A stretch of DNA of 64,000 bases from Dasypus novemcinctus (GCF_030445035.2 NC_080702.1:25369652-25433651); one strand, 5' to 3'. Counted from the stretch's first letter, positions 37,601-57,150 are shown. The notes: a model not told the origin generated them from the sequence alone. Translations and numbers: made by a program.

Positions 37601-39177
37601 TCAAATATTTAGGAATAAACTTAATCTAGGATATAAAGCACTTGTATTCAGAAAACTAGAATGCATTTCTAAAAAATATTTTTAAAAAGCCCTAAATAAT
37701 TGGAAGAACATTCTGTGTTCATGGATTGGAAGGTTAAATATTGTTAAGATGTCAATTCTACTCAAAGAAATTACAGATTCAATGCAATCCTGATAAAAAA
37801 AAAAATTCCACTAGCTTTTTTTTAAAGATATAGAAAACACAATTATCAAATTTATTTGTAAGGGTAAGGGGTCTTGGATAGCCAAAATTATCTTAAAAAG
37901 GAGGAGCAAATTTGGAGGACTATCATTTCCAGACTCTAAATCACTTTACTTAGCTATATTGGTTAAAAAAAAAAAAAAAGCATGATACTGGCATAAAGGT
38001 AAACACATAGACCAATGGGACGAAAATGATGGTTCAGAAACAGACCCTCATATTTATGGTCAAGTGATTTTTGACAAGGCCGCCAAACCTACTCAGCTGA
38101 GGCAGAGCATTCTATTCAAAAAATGGTTTTGTGAGTACTGGATATCTATATCCAGAACAAATAGGATTGCTATCTCACACCTTATACAAAAATTAACTCA
38201 AAATGGATCAACCAACTAAATAGAAAAGCTAGAATCATAAAGCTCCTAGAAGAAAATGTAGGGAAATATTCAAGATCTGATAGTAGGTGGTGGATTCTTA
38301 AATCTTATACCAAAAGCACAAGCAATAAAGAAAACATGATAAATGGGACCTCCTCAAACTTAAACACATCTGTGATTCAAAAGGTAGCCCACTCAATAGG
38401 AAAAAACATTTGGAAACTACATACATATCCAATAAGGGTTTGATTTCCATTCTTTATAAAGAAATTATACAACCAACCAATAAAAGAGCAAGAAATCCAA
38501 TTTAAAAATGGGCAAACACTTAGACATTTCTCCAAAGAGGAAATACAAATGGCCAAAAGGCACATGAAAAAATGTTCAGTATCACTAGGTATTAGGAAAA
38601 TGCAAATCAAAACAATGAGATCAACAAAACAAAATGATACCACATAGAATGGCCATTATTTTTAAAAAGTAAATAAGTTTTGGAGAGTATGTGAAGAAAG
38701 GGGAGCACTCCTTCACTGTTGTTGGGAATATTAAATGGTGCAACCTTTGTAGAAGAGAGTTTGGCTGTTCCTCAGGAAGCTAAATAGAGAACTGCCATAT
38801 GATCCAGCAAATCTACTAGGACTATATCCAGAAGAATTGAAAACTGTGACACAGACATTTGCACACTGATGTTCATAGTGGTTACTCACAATTGCCAAAA
38901 GATGGAAACAATCCAAGTGTCCATCAACTGATGAATGGATAACATATAATGGAATACTAAGCTGCTATAAGAAGAAATGAAATTGGGATACATATGATAA
39001 CATGGATGAAACTTGAAGACATTAGGCCAAGTGAAATAAGCCAGACAAATATCACATGGTCTCACTAATATGAACTAAATATGAAGAATAAATGCATGGA
39101 ATTAAAACCTAGAGTACAGATTATTAGTAGATAAAAGGAGGGATGAGAAGGGTTATTGATGCTTAATCTATGTAGAA

Positions 39178-39370
39178 GTTTTAATTAACTTTACTGTAAA
39201 AGTGTGGAAATGGATGGAGTTGATGGTAACACATAGTGAGTAGAACAAACGCAGCTGAAAAGGCTTTCAGCACAGTTTTAATTAACTTAACTGCAAAAGT
39301 GTGGAAATGATGGAGTTGATGGTAACACATAGTGAGTAGAACAAACGCAGCTGAAAAGGCTTTCAGCACA
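39178..39370 (+). repeat. 97-bp tandem duplication in an L1 3' UTR
   Basis: Copy one 39178-39274 and copy two 39275-39370 differ at about three positions (for example 'actttactgt' against 'acttaactgc'). It is a recent local duplication, not a gene; the minus-strand frame here simply repeats the same peptide. Confidence 0.95.
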
Positions 39371-39414
39371 ATCCTTATAAATAGGATTGTGCTAAAAAGG
39401 ATAGTCTAGGGATG

Positions 39415-40105
39415 TGTATTAGTCAGCCAAAGGGGTGATGCAAAATACCAGAAATCTGTTGGCTTTTATAAAAGGGTATTTATTTGTGGTAGAAGCTTAC
39501 AGTTACCAGGCCATAAAGCATCAATTACTTCCCTCACCAAAATCTGTTGCCTCGAGTTCAAGCAAGATGGCTGCCAACATCAGCAAGGGTCCTGCCTTCC
39601 TCTTATTCTTCAGGCTCTGTGGTCCCAGCTTCTTCCAATATCAGCTGTAGGCCAGGATAAGTCTTTGTCTCTGTCCAGCAGTCCATTACTCTCCAGGCTC
39701 AGCTGCTCTGTTCTCTCCACAAGGTCAGAGAGAAAAAGCCTAGAGAGCTTTTTCTCCCTCCACAGGGCGCAATTCTCTCCAGGCTCATCTTCCTGGGCCC
39801 TTTGCCATGTCTAATAGAGTCATCTCTATTCCTATGTGTTCTCCTGTGTATTTACTTCCTGGGGCTCCAGCTAAAAACTCAAAACTCTGTTCTCTAGCAT
39901 GTCTTTTCTCTATGAGTGCCCACCCACCAGGGGCCGGAGATACAATAGCCTACTGACATGGTCCAAAGCCTTAATCATAATTTAATCAAGTAAGAGTGAA
40001 ACCTCTGAATCCAATACAATCTAATGTACCCAGAGAAACAGACCAACTTACAAACATAATCCAATATCTATTTTTGGAATTCATAAAAAATATGAAACTG
40101 CTACA
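39415..40105 (-). mobile_element. ERVL-type solo LTR, minus orientation
   Basis: 691 bp. Reversed, it starts 'tgtagcagtttcatattttt'. As written it begins 'tgtattagtcagccaaag' and ends 'gaaactgctaca'. The 5-bp flanks 'ggatg' (39410-39414) and 'ggata' (40106-40110) are a near-exact duplication. It lies in the 3' UTR of the full-length L1. Confidence 0.88.
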
Positions 40106-40530
40106 GGATATAAATGTCAATTCAAAGAAAACTAGAGAATAAGCTAGGGACTGAGTAACATAGTGAACCCAGAAGTGGATGAGAATTAAGGATAATAGTA
40201 CAAATACAAGAATGTCCTTCTAAGAACTAAAAGAAATATACACCACTATTGCAAGGAGGTAAGAACATGGAGAAGTATTGGAAAAATATAATTAATGTAA
40301 CCTATGGACTATAGTTAACAGTAATACTGTAATATTCTTTTATCAATGCCAAAGATGTACTGTGTTAATATGGGGTGGTATGGAAAATATATACCAAATG
40401 TACACTATAGACCATAGATGTAATAGTCTGATGATATTATCTCATAATTTATAGAAATGTTCCAGAACAATGTAGTGTGTTGGTGGAGGGGTACTGTATG
40501 GGAATTCCACACATAGGCATAATTGTTTTC

Positions 40531-40907
40531 TTTTTAAGATTTATTTTTTATTTTTTCTTTCCCCTTCTCCCACCCCCACCCTATTGTCTACTCTCTTGTG
40601 TCCATTCACTGTGTGTTCTTCTGTGTCTACTTGCATTCTCATCAGGCAGCATGGGAATCTGTGTCGCTTTTTTGTTGTGTCATCTTGCTGAGTCAGCTCT
40701 GCACAGGACGGTTCTCCTTACAGGGTGCACTCCTTGTGTGTAGGACTCCGTTACATGGGGACTCCCCTGCATGGCATGGCAGTCCTTGTGGGCAGCAGCA
40801 CTGCCCATGGGCCAGCTCACGACATGGACCAGGAGGCCCTGGGTTCGAACTCTGAACTCTTATGTGGCAGGCAGGTGCTCTATCAGTTAAGTCACATCCA
40901 TTTTCCG
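40531..40907 (-). mobile_element. tRNA-derived long SINE, minus orientation
   Basis: The tail comes first (tttttaagatttatttttta), then 'tgtgttcttctgtgtctac', 'gtgtcatcttgctgagtcag' and, at the far end, the reversed head with B-box-like 'gggttcgaactctg' (reversed). Flanks 'taattgttttc' (40520-40530) and 'taattgtttct' (40908-40918) are the target duplication. Confidence 0.88.
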
Positions 40908-41989
40908 TAATTGTTTCTTAGTTCACAACTTCTCTAATAAAAATACATTAAAAAAGAAAATCCACCAGTTAAACATCCAGGCCTAGACTACTTCACTTGC
41001 AAAACCTGGAAAGCATTTTAAAAACAATTATCAGCAATCCTTCTCAAATTCTTTGAAAACACTCAAGGGGAATGAACACTTTCAATTTCTATGGGCTAGT
41101 ATTAACCTGTTACAAAAGTCAGATAAAGTTATCAGAAGTAAAAGAAAATCACAAACCAATTTCCCTTATGAATATAGATGTAAATAGCTGAAAGAAAACA
41201 CTAGGAATCCTAATCTGACACCACACTAAAAGGATTAAAAATCATAACAATCTGGAATTTATTCCAGGAATACAAGGGTAGTTCAACATCATAAAATCAA
41301 CCTAAGAGTCTACATAAATAAAATGGAGAAAAAATAATATGATCATCTAATTTCAGGTAGAAGAGTCATTTGAAAAAAATCCAACATGCTTTTTATGATT
41401 AAAAAACACTCACAAAAGTAGGAACAGAATAAAACTTCCTCACCATGATAAGGGCATTTATTTAAAATCTAAAGCTAATATTATACCAGTGGTGAGAAAC
41501 TGAAAGCTTTCCCCCTAAAATCAGAAAGAAGAAGAGTATGCCTGCTTTCACCACTACTATTTAACATTGTACTAGAAGTTCTAGCCAAAAGAATTAAGCA
41601 AGAAAATGAAACAAAAGACCTCTAAATTGGAAAGAGTTATAACCATCTCTATTCACAAATAACATGTAACATGATTCTGTATATTAAAAATCCAAAGGCA
41701 TACACAAGAAAGCTACCAGAGGTAATAAACAAATATAACAAATTTGCAGGGCACAAGAGCTACACACAAAAATTGATACACTGTCAATGACTAATTTGAA
41801 CGGGAAATTAAGTAAACAATTCTATTTACTGAATCATAGGAAAGAATAAAGTATCTGGGAATAAACTTTAGGTGCTGAAACACTTATATACTGGAAACTA
41901 TAAAATATCCTTAAAAGAAATTAAAGAAGACCTAAATAAATAGCAAGACATCTTTTCACGGATTGGATTCTTACTGTTAAGATGTCAAT

Positions 41990-42411
41990 GGGGGAAGCGG
42001 ATGTGGCTCAAGTGACTGGGCTCCCATCCACCATATGGGAGGGCCAGGTTTTGATTACTGGGGCCTCCTGGTGAAGGCATGCTGGCCTACGCAAGCTGGC
42101 CTGAGCAGAGAGCTGGCCCACACAGAGTGCTGGCCTGTGCAGGAGTGCTGGCCCATGCGGCAAACTGGCCTAAGCAGAGAGTTGGCACAGCAAGATGATA
42201 CAGCAAAAACAGACACAGAAGAGAGATCCTAACAGAGCAGACCAGGGAGCTGAGGTGACGCAAGAGATTGAACTCCTCTCTCCCACTCCAGAAGGTCCCA
42301 GGATCGGTTCCCAGTGCTGCCTAAAGACAAGCAGACACAGAAAAACACACAGTGAATGGACATAGAGTAGATAATGAGGGAGAGGGGAGAAATAAGTCTT
42401 TTTAAAAAAAC
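41990..42411 (+). mobile_element. tRNA-derived long SINE, first of a pair
   Basis: The head 'gggggaagcggatgtggctc' is followed by repeated 'ctggcccacacagagtgctgg' type units and the tail 'aaataagtctttttaaaaaa'. The left target copy 'aagatgtca' is at 41979-41987 and the right copy 'gatatca' at 42412-42418, where the second SINE begins. Confidence 0.85.
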
Positions 42412-42418
42412 GATATCA

Positions 42419-42879
42419 GGCAGCAGACTTGGCCCAGTGGTTAGGGCATCCGTCTACCACATGGGAGGTCCATGGTTCAAACCCTGGGCCTCATTGACCC
42501 ATGTGGAGCTGGCCCATGCACAGTGCTGATGCACGCAAGGAGTGCCCTGCCATGCAGGGGCATCCCCCATGTAGGGGCGTCCCCCATGTAGGGGAGCCCC
42601 ATGCGCAAGGAGTGCGCCCTGTAAGGAGAGCCGCCCAGCGCGAAAGAAAGTACAGCCTGCCCAGGAATGACACTGCACACACGGAGAGCTGACACAACAA
42701 GATGACGCAACCAAAAGAAACACAGATTCTCAGGCCACTGACAACAACAGAAGCGGACAAAGAAAAAGACAGCAGCAAATAGACACAGAGAACAGACAAC
42801 CGGGGGGCGGGGGGGGGGGGGGGGGGGGGGAAGGGAGGGGAGAGAAATAAATAAATAAATCTTTTAAAAAATAAAAAAA
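42419..42879 (+). mobile_element. tRNA-derived long SINE, second of a pair, with poly-G run
   Basis: The head 'cagcagacttggcccagtgg' is followed by B-box-like 'ggttcaaaccctg', 'atgcgcaaggagtgcgcc' and 'agacacagagaacagacaac'. An almost pure G run follows at about 42802-42840, then the 'aaataaataaataaatctt' tail. The target copy 'gatatca' recurs at 42880-42886. The head type differs from the first SINE of the pair. Confidence 0.9.
42802..42840 (+). repeat. Poly-G tract in a SINE tail
   Basis: About 30 G residues broken by one C and later by AA, lying where the other SINEs have a short 'ggggtggg' motif. The run could fold as a G-quadruplex and its length may be unreliable. Confidence 0.9.
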
Positions 42880-43633
42880 GATATCAGTGAGACCTACCAT
42901 GATCTATAGATTCAGTGTAATCCTGATAAAAAATGTAGTAGTCTTTTTTTGTTGCAGAAATGAAAATGTCTATTCTCAAATTCATATGAATTGCAAGGGA
43001 ACCCAAATAGAAAAACAATTTCAAGAAGAACAAATTTGAAGGTTTACACTCCCTGATTTCAAAAACTACTTTGAATTTACAGTAAACAAGAGTATGATAC
43101 TGGCATAAGGATATACCTATCTGCCAATGAAAGAGGATTCTAAGTCCAGAAATAGACTTATACACCTATGGTCAATCGTTCTCAACAAGAGTGTCAACTG
43201 CATACAGCTGGGGGAAGAAATAGTCACTTTTACAAATGGTACAGAGAAAACAGAATTTCTACATTCAACAGAATCAAGTGGGCTCCTGCCTCACATAATT
43301 TACAAAAATTAACTTGAAATGGAGCAAGCATAAATACAAGAGCTAAAATTATAAAATTGTTAAAAGATATCATAAGGACAAATCTTCATGAACTTGGATT
43401 GGCAATAGATTCTTAGATATGACACCAAAACCACAAGCAACCAAAGAAACAATAGGTAAATTGGGCTTCATCAAAATGAAAAATTTTGTGTACTGATGGG
43501 CATTATCAAGAAAGATGAAATGCAGCCTCCAGAATGGGAGAAATATTAGCAAATCATTTATTTGATAAGGGATTACTAGAACACCTACACCCAACAACTG
43601 AAAGATAAACTACCCAATTAAAAATGGGCAAAG

Positions 43634-44036
43634 GAGTGCTCATTTTGGAGCACATATACTAAAATTGGAAAGCTACAGAGATTAGCACGTCCCCTGTGCA
43701 AGGATGACCCTCACATATGTAATGCAGTCCATATTTTTAAGCTAAGGACCATAATTAGTAGTAATATTTTGATGATGTTCTTTCATACACTATAACTTCT
43801 GTTCCACAACAATGCAAGGTGTTGGTGGAGGAGTGATGTATGGGAATTCAGCACATTATGCATGATTGTTTTGTGAGCCCACAAATTCTCTAGTAATAAT
43901 ACGTATAACAAGGCAAAGTGCTGGTAGAAGGGTGATGTATGGGAATTCTGCAGGTTATGCAGGACTGTTTTGTAAGCACCCAACTTTTATAACAAAAAAA
44001 CATTAAAAAACATTTTAAAGGAGCCAAACTGAAAAA
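43634..44036 (+). mobile_element. Chimeric retrocopy: U6 snRNA joined to L1 3' UTR
   Basis: U6-like sequence at 43636-43738 runs directly into L1 3' UTR sequence ('ccataattagtagtaatatt', 43750 on) and an A-rich end. Flanks 'aaaaatgggcaaag' at 43620-43633 and 44037-44050 are identical 14-bp target duplications in L1 ORF2. The joint and the enclosing duplication show one insertion event, as known for U6-L1 chimeras in primates and rodents, which arise by template switching during L1 reverse transcription. Confidence 0.88.
43636..43738 (+). pseudogene. U6 snRNA pseudogene (full length)
   Basis: Starts 'gtgctcattttggagcacat', then 'atactaaaattggaaagcta', 'attagcacgtcccctgtgca', 'aggatgaccc' and ends 'ccatattttt'. 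This covers U6 from 5' end to the T tract, with a small deletion after 'cagaga' and scattered substitutions, including the 5' stem-loop. No external Pol III promoter elements are seen upstream (the flank is L1), so it is not expected to be expressed. Confidence 0.92.
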
Positions 44037-44334
44037 AAAAATGGGCAAAGTCTTGAATATAGCTTTTTAAGAGACTATATAATTGACCAAAAAGCACAAA
44101 ATCCTTAGCCATAATGGAATGTAATCAAAATCATAATGAGATACCACTTCACACCCATAGGATAACTTTTATTTTTTTTAATAACTGAAAATAATAAATA
44201 TTGGAGAGGTTGCACGGATACTGGAATCATCATGCTTTGATGGGAATGTAAAATGATGCATGCACTGTGGGAAGCAGTATGGTAGTTACTAAACAAGTTA
44301 AATATAGATTTACCATATGTCTCTGCAATTCCAC

Positions 44335-45061
44335 TGTTTTCCTTTGCCACAGGGCTGCTGATGCAAGGTATCAGAAATAGGTTGGCTTTAGTAATGGGAA
44401 TTTTATTAGGGGAAAATCTTACAGTTCGAAGGTTGTGAAACATCCAAATCAAGACACCACCAGAGATTCTGTCTCACCAAAGTCAACTCCTGGTAATCCT
44501 GGCATTCTGTCACATGGCAAGGCATGGCAGGCGATCTCTGCTGAGGTCTCTGCCTTCTCCTCAAGGCTTACCATCTTCCAAAGCTCAGCTGTGGGCCTGA
44601 CTCTTCCTGGATTCCTCTCTCAGCCTCAGCTGCTCCACTTTTCCCCCAAGTTCAGTTGTGGGTGATCAGGCATAAGGCAGGGCTTGTCTCCTCATCTTGA
44701 GTTGTTCTGTGGGCCCAGCACCTAAGGGTCCTCTTTCTGTGCCTCTGTCCTCTGCTGACTCGACTCCAGGACCTCTCTTAGCCTCTTGTGGCATCTCTGT
44801 CTTCCTGCAGTGCTCTCTCTCAAATTAGGATAAAAAATGGCAGCTTCCTCTCTTTGTGACTCTGTTTACATAAGGCTCCAGAAAGAAGGCAGAGACCCAA
44901 CCTGAGTCAGACCTCACTGTCCCAGCCCAATCAAAAGTGATCAAAATGATCAAATTGAAATCCTTTACCCAAATCTAGTAGAATCAAAGAGTCTCACCCA
45001 CAGGAATGGATTAGTTCAAAAACAACATCTTTTTTTGATTCACCAAATTCAAACTGTCACA
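44335..45061 (-). mobile_element. LTR (ERVL-like), minus orientation
   Basis: As written it begins 'tgttttcctttgccacaggg' and ends 'ttcaaactgtcaca', giving TG...CA termini. Reversed, it starts 'tgtgacagtttgaatttggt'. Both sides are L1 ORF2 C-terminal sequence. The family differs from the LTRs at 7186 and 39415. No convincing target duplication is seen. Confidence 0.7.
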
Positions 45062-45620
45062 CATTCCTAGATATAGACCCAAAGAAATTGAAAACAGAAC
45101 AGATTGAAATAGATATTTGTGCACCGAATTCCTTTACAGCATTATTAATAATAGCCAAAAGTTGGAAACATCCCACGTATTCATCAACAGATGACTGAAA
45201 AAGGAAAATGTGGTACATACAAACAATGGAATATTATTTGGGCATAAGAAGGAATAAAGTTCTGATACATGCTGCAATCTGGATGAACCCTGAAAATATG
45301 CTGAATGGAATAACCAAGTCATATAAAGACTGTATGATTTCACTTATATGAAATATCTAGAAATACCAAATTTATACAGAGATAAAGTAGATTAGTTGTT
45401 ATCAGAGGATGGGGTAAGGGGTGGGGGAACTTGCTGCTTGGTGGGTATAAAGAAAAAAGAAAAACAAGATACCACTTTCCAGCCATTACAATGGCTTATG
45501 AAAAAAAAGTTAAACAGGGAATCAAACTTATACTTACATGCCAAAGTTCATAGCTGTATTATTCACTAAAGCCAAAAGATGGAAATTACCCGTGTCCTTC
45601 AACAAATAAATGACTAAATA

Positions 45621-46189
45621 AAATAACTTTCTCACTCTTTCGTTCTTGTATTACTATTAGTTTTATTAGACATTTCTCTGGAAAAACTAGATTTAATGTT
45701 TGTTAATAGGTCAAATCTTAAAATGTGAACAGGAAAAACACCAGGCAGGTTATGCTATAAGATATTACTTGGCCAACAGACTATGATCCCTAACTAGACG
45801 GCACATCATTTCAGGTTGCAAAACTCACTGTGTGCACCAGAGCATTTCATTAGCAAGAGATCAGAAATTAGCATTAGGGTTAGGTTACAAGAGTTTGGGA
45901 GACCCTGCTCAAACAATAAAACAAGAAAAAGAAATAAGGTATAAGTATTAGAACAAAAAAAATTGATACTTACAGAACATACTTGCATTGAAAGCCCCTA
46001 ATAAGAAAAGGATAGCTAGAAGCATCCAGAGATTTTCAAGGTACAGCTCTACCAACAGCGATCGACTTCACGAGCAGTAACCAGTAAGAAAATAAAAGGA
46101 AAAACTAAACGCTTAAAGAAGGAACCGAGTAAATGGAAGAGTCCATCTCATCCATTGAATTTATGGCTCTAAATACGTGTTTCCTCCTT
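45621..46189. other. Apparently unique sequence upstream of the CpG island
   Basis: About 570 bp between the L1 array and the promoter. I see no coding frame, RNA gene or repeat that I can name. Confidence 0.5.
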
Positions 46190-46960
46190 ACAGGGTTTTA
46201 GCCAAACGAGGAAGAGTTCTTACAAACGCGATTGACATTCTATTCTGTAGACAAACGGTTTTACCCTAGCCCCGCCCACCAACGATTAAGCCCCGCCCCT
46301 CTCCCTAGCCCCGCCCCTAAGCCTGTTTAATAAGGTCCCGCCCTATGGTGCTAGTTCTTTCCCCCGTTCCCAATCGACCCTGTGTTAAATCTACCCCTGG
46401 GTCCTGCCGCTTCCCGGGGGAGGAGGAAACTAGGCTTGCTTTTTCTGTTGGAGGATGGAGCCTACGGCGGCTTCTCCACCCGCTCCCATCCCCACACTTC
46501 ACCGCCATCCCCGCTGCAGGCCCCGCCCCTTACGCTGTCCGGGGTGCGGATGAGGGAAGGAGTGCGCATGCGTCCAGAGCCGGGCGGCCATCTTGCTTCG
46601 GCTACGCCAGCGCCTGAAGTAAACGTTGACTACCGTCGGGGCTCACAGCCTTTCCCATCTCCGTTCCCCGAGGTAGGAGGCTCGGCTGTGGAGCTGGCGG
46701 TCCACGGGCGGCCGCCCGCCGGGGTCCCGCGCTTAGCCCGGGCTGTCCCTCCCTGCCTCGGCCACCGCGGAGCCGAGGCACTTTGTCTCTCGCCGAGTCG
46801 CGCGCGTTCTGCTGGCGCGTCTCCTCTGGGAGCCCGTCCTGACCTCCCGCGGCCCTGGCGCCTCCTGGCTCACTTAGTCAAGAACTCGGGGTGCGACCAG
46901 CAGTCGGGGTGATTCCGATTTAGTTGGCCCCTAAAAGCCCTTTCGTTCCCTTTCCCGAAA
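46190..46960 (+). promoter_or_regulatory. CpG-island promoter and noncoding first exon of the KRAB zinc-finger gene
   Basis: This is the only CpG-rich stretch in the window. GC boxes (ccccgccc) occur at 46270, 46291, 46309 and 46521. An NRF-1-like palindrome 'tgcgcatgcgt' lies at 46563-46573 and a YY1-like 'ggccatcttg' at 46586-46595. YY1-type sites near the start are common in KRAB zinc-finger promoters. A splice donor 'gag|gtagga' at 46672/46673 would end a noncoding exon 1 starting near 46570-46600. There is no TATA box. Open frames across the island (such as 46382-46912) have no recognisable protein. Confidence 0.8.
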
Positions 46961-48972
46961 GGTCAAGCATCTCTGCTCTTGGGGTCACGGGGACACTCGC
47001 CTCTCAGCGTCCTCTGCGCTGCTCGGGATTTCCGCTAGTTAATTGAGCACTGGGTGTAATTTGCCTCACTTCGCTCTCTACCTCCCTTCCTCATCCAAGA
47101 GATGTAATTTACTTGATGATTTTTACTCTGCCTGCCGCATTAGTATGATACATTATATCCCGGTACTCTCTTATGTATGTGTCCCTTACCCGCACGTTTT
47201 CATATCTATTCTCTTAATTATTTGTAATATTCTCCTTGAAACATCTAATTTTGACTCCTTTTCGCCCATACCTTTTTTTTTTGGTTAAAGAAAATTGCTA
47301 AGCATTTTGTCGATGTCATTAATTTTCAAAGGGTGAATTTTTAGCTTTTTTGTGTCTGTTAGTATTTTTAAAACCGTGACTTTTGTCCACATTTTCGGTT
47401 TTCTTTCTAAACGTTTGTGCTGCTGTTCTTTTTCCAACCTCATAAGTTGATATTGGTTTTTTCTTCTTAAGGAATTGTTGATGTGTATAAATACGTAAAC
47501 ATAAATATCTAACTGGTTATCGATTTTGGCGTTACCTGAAATAATTATTTTAATTTTCTGACGCTCTTCTGCTTCATGACCAGTTCTGACTCACGGAAGA
47601 TAAATATGCATGTCTCCTTATCCCTTTAATGTGCTTCATTTTTATAGTAAGCACCATCTGATATTTATTTTGCTTATTTACTGCCCTCTTCCAAAAGCTT
47701 GAAATGTGCTTCCGGGTTTTTCTGTTTTGTTCAGTGCTGTGTCCTCTGTGCCAGCATGTAGTAGGCTTGGGTTAAATATTACCTCAAATTTTATGAAATG
47801 AAGGAGCAGGACGTAAGGGACCATACTTTGCCAGGAGTTAAAAAAAAAAAAGTAGCATTTGAATAGAATAATTCATTTATCTCCTTTCCATAGTGCCCAG
47901 CAGGATTCTGAGCTAAATCCTAGTAAATGTTAGCCTTAATAAGAACTAAATTGTAAGGTATATATTCTTAAACATATTAGTTGAGTGTTTAGGCCTTGAA
48001 GACAAATAGACCTGCAGTTACATCCTGCCTCAACAACTTTCTTATTGGGTAACATTAAATGCCTGGTTCTAAGATTACTCAGCTATTAACTGATTATAAT
48101 AATATCTGATTTGCAGAATTTCTATGGGAATAAGCAAGATATGCGTCTCTTTGCAAAATCATTCTCACATGGCTGCTCAATAAATGGCACATTTTGTTAT
48201 AATAAAGAATGTTAGGGTTTTTTGGCTTTAAGATTGGTTACTTGTTCCATTGCAATGGGAGAAACTTGAAATGTTGCTGTTTGGAATATGTGAAACAGCA
48301 TTGAAAACAGCACAGCATCAGGGATGACACAGGACTGTTAACTTCAAGTATTTTTTTCTGTTGTCACTATACTGTACAGGCAGTTTTGGGCATGAGAATC
48401 ACATCAGGGCAGTCTTTTTTTTGTGTTCTCTGCATGTGTAATTCAATGGCTTGATGCTTTTTCTCAGAGGTCAGGTTTTGGGGATCTCTGCACATGGGTG
48501 GGAGAGGTGTCCAGTGGTCAGGGGCTGGGCAGTAGTAATACTTGCCTGCCAAGGGGAGCAGAAATGAGAAATATTGGGAGTGCAAGCCTGAGAGACCTGG
48601 TGTATAAATCAATGCTTTCTTGGATTGAGATATGGAGTATATATTCTTTTGCTTGAAGGCATTGCATGACACTTTCTATGCATTCTTTTTTATCATGGGC
48701 AAGCTGACAGGTAAACCATTTCAGGCTTACACAGTGGTACTCTTGATATCTTCTTCATGATCATCAAAGATGCTCTGGGGGAGACAAGGTTGTTCTTGAT
48801 TCTTACAAGATCAGTGTATGTGTTTGTTTTGAGGGGAGCAGTCAGTTATAATTGGTGTGCAAATTATAAACCTGTGAGTGTGGGAATTGTGGCAGGTCTC
48901 AATTCTTATGTCTTTTTTTCTCTTGCTTCAGCTCTCACAACTCAGTAACCTGCTCTTCTTCATGAACGGGAC

Positions 48973-56985
<8,013 letters not shown>

Positions 56986-57150
56986 CGTATAAGACTTTTT
57001 CTAATCTTATTCAATATGGAAGATTTCACACTACGGGGAAACCCATGAATGTAAGAGGAAGTCCTTCAGTTGTCACACATCCTCTTAAAATCCCTTGAGA
57101 ACTCACACCTGAGAGAAACACTGCATATAAACATATGGAAAACCTTCATG
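56986..57150 (+). pseudogene. Decayed zinc-finger units beyond the stop codon
   Basis: After the TAA, finger-like DNA continues: 'actacggggaaacccatgaa', 'tgtaagaggaagtccttcag', 'agaactcacacctgagag', 'aaacatatggaaaaccttca'. These are recognisable as TGEKP-linker, CxxC/GKSF and HxRTH pieces with indels. The ancestral array was longer by at least two fingers. Confidence 0.75.

Larger units (their letters stand above)
32942..40955 (+). mobile_element. Full-length L1 inserted in another L1
   Basis: The 5' end 'ggggagggagacaagatggt' is a typical L1 start. The 5' UTR runs to about 33880. ORF1 (33900-34050, 34640-35240) and ORF2 (from about 35390) follow, with the endonuclease at 35749-35988, the RT at 36643-37389 and the C-terminus to about 39000. 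The 3' UTR ends in an A-rich tail near 40955. Flanks 'aaaaccatccacca' (ending 32941) and 'gaaaatccacca' (40956-40966) are the target duplication. Four insertions and a 97-bp duplication account for about 1.8 kb, leaving about 6.2 kb of L1. Frames are broken. Confidence 0.85.
40957..45620 (+). mobile_element. Outer L1, right part, with nested insertions
   Basis: Resumes the ORF2 interrupted at 32941: RT (41100-41900), then C-terminal sequence interrupted by two SINEs (41990-42879), a U6-L1 chimera (43634-44036) and an LTR (44335-45061). The copy ends near 45450, and a further small L1 ORF2 piece follows to 45620. No open frame survives. Confidence 0.8.

Noticed and set aside
43636-43738. Active U6 snRNA gene
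   Set aside because: Has substitutions and a deletion, lies in a retrocopy, and has no upstream snRNA promoter.
46382-46912. 176-codon frame in the CpG island
   Set aside because: GC-rich sequence gives few stops; the proline/arginine/alanine-rich product has no recognisable family, and the region fits a promoter and noncoding exon.
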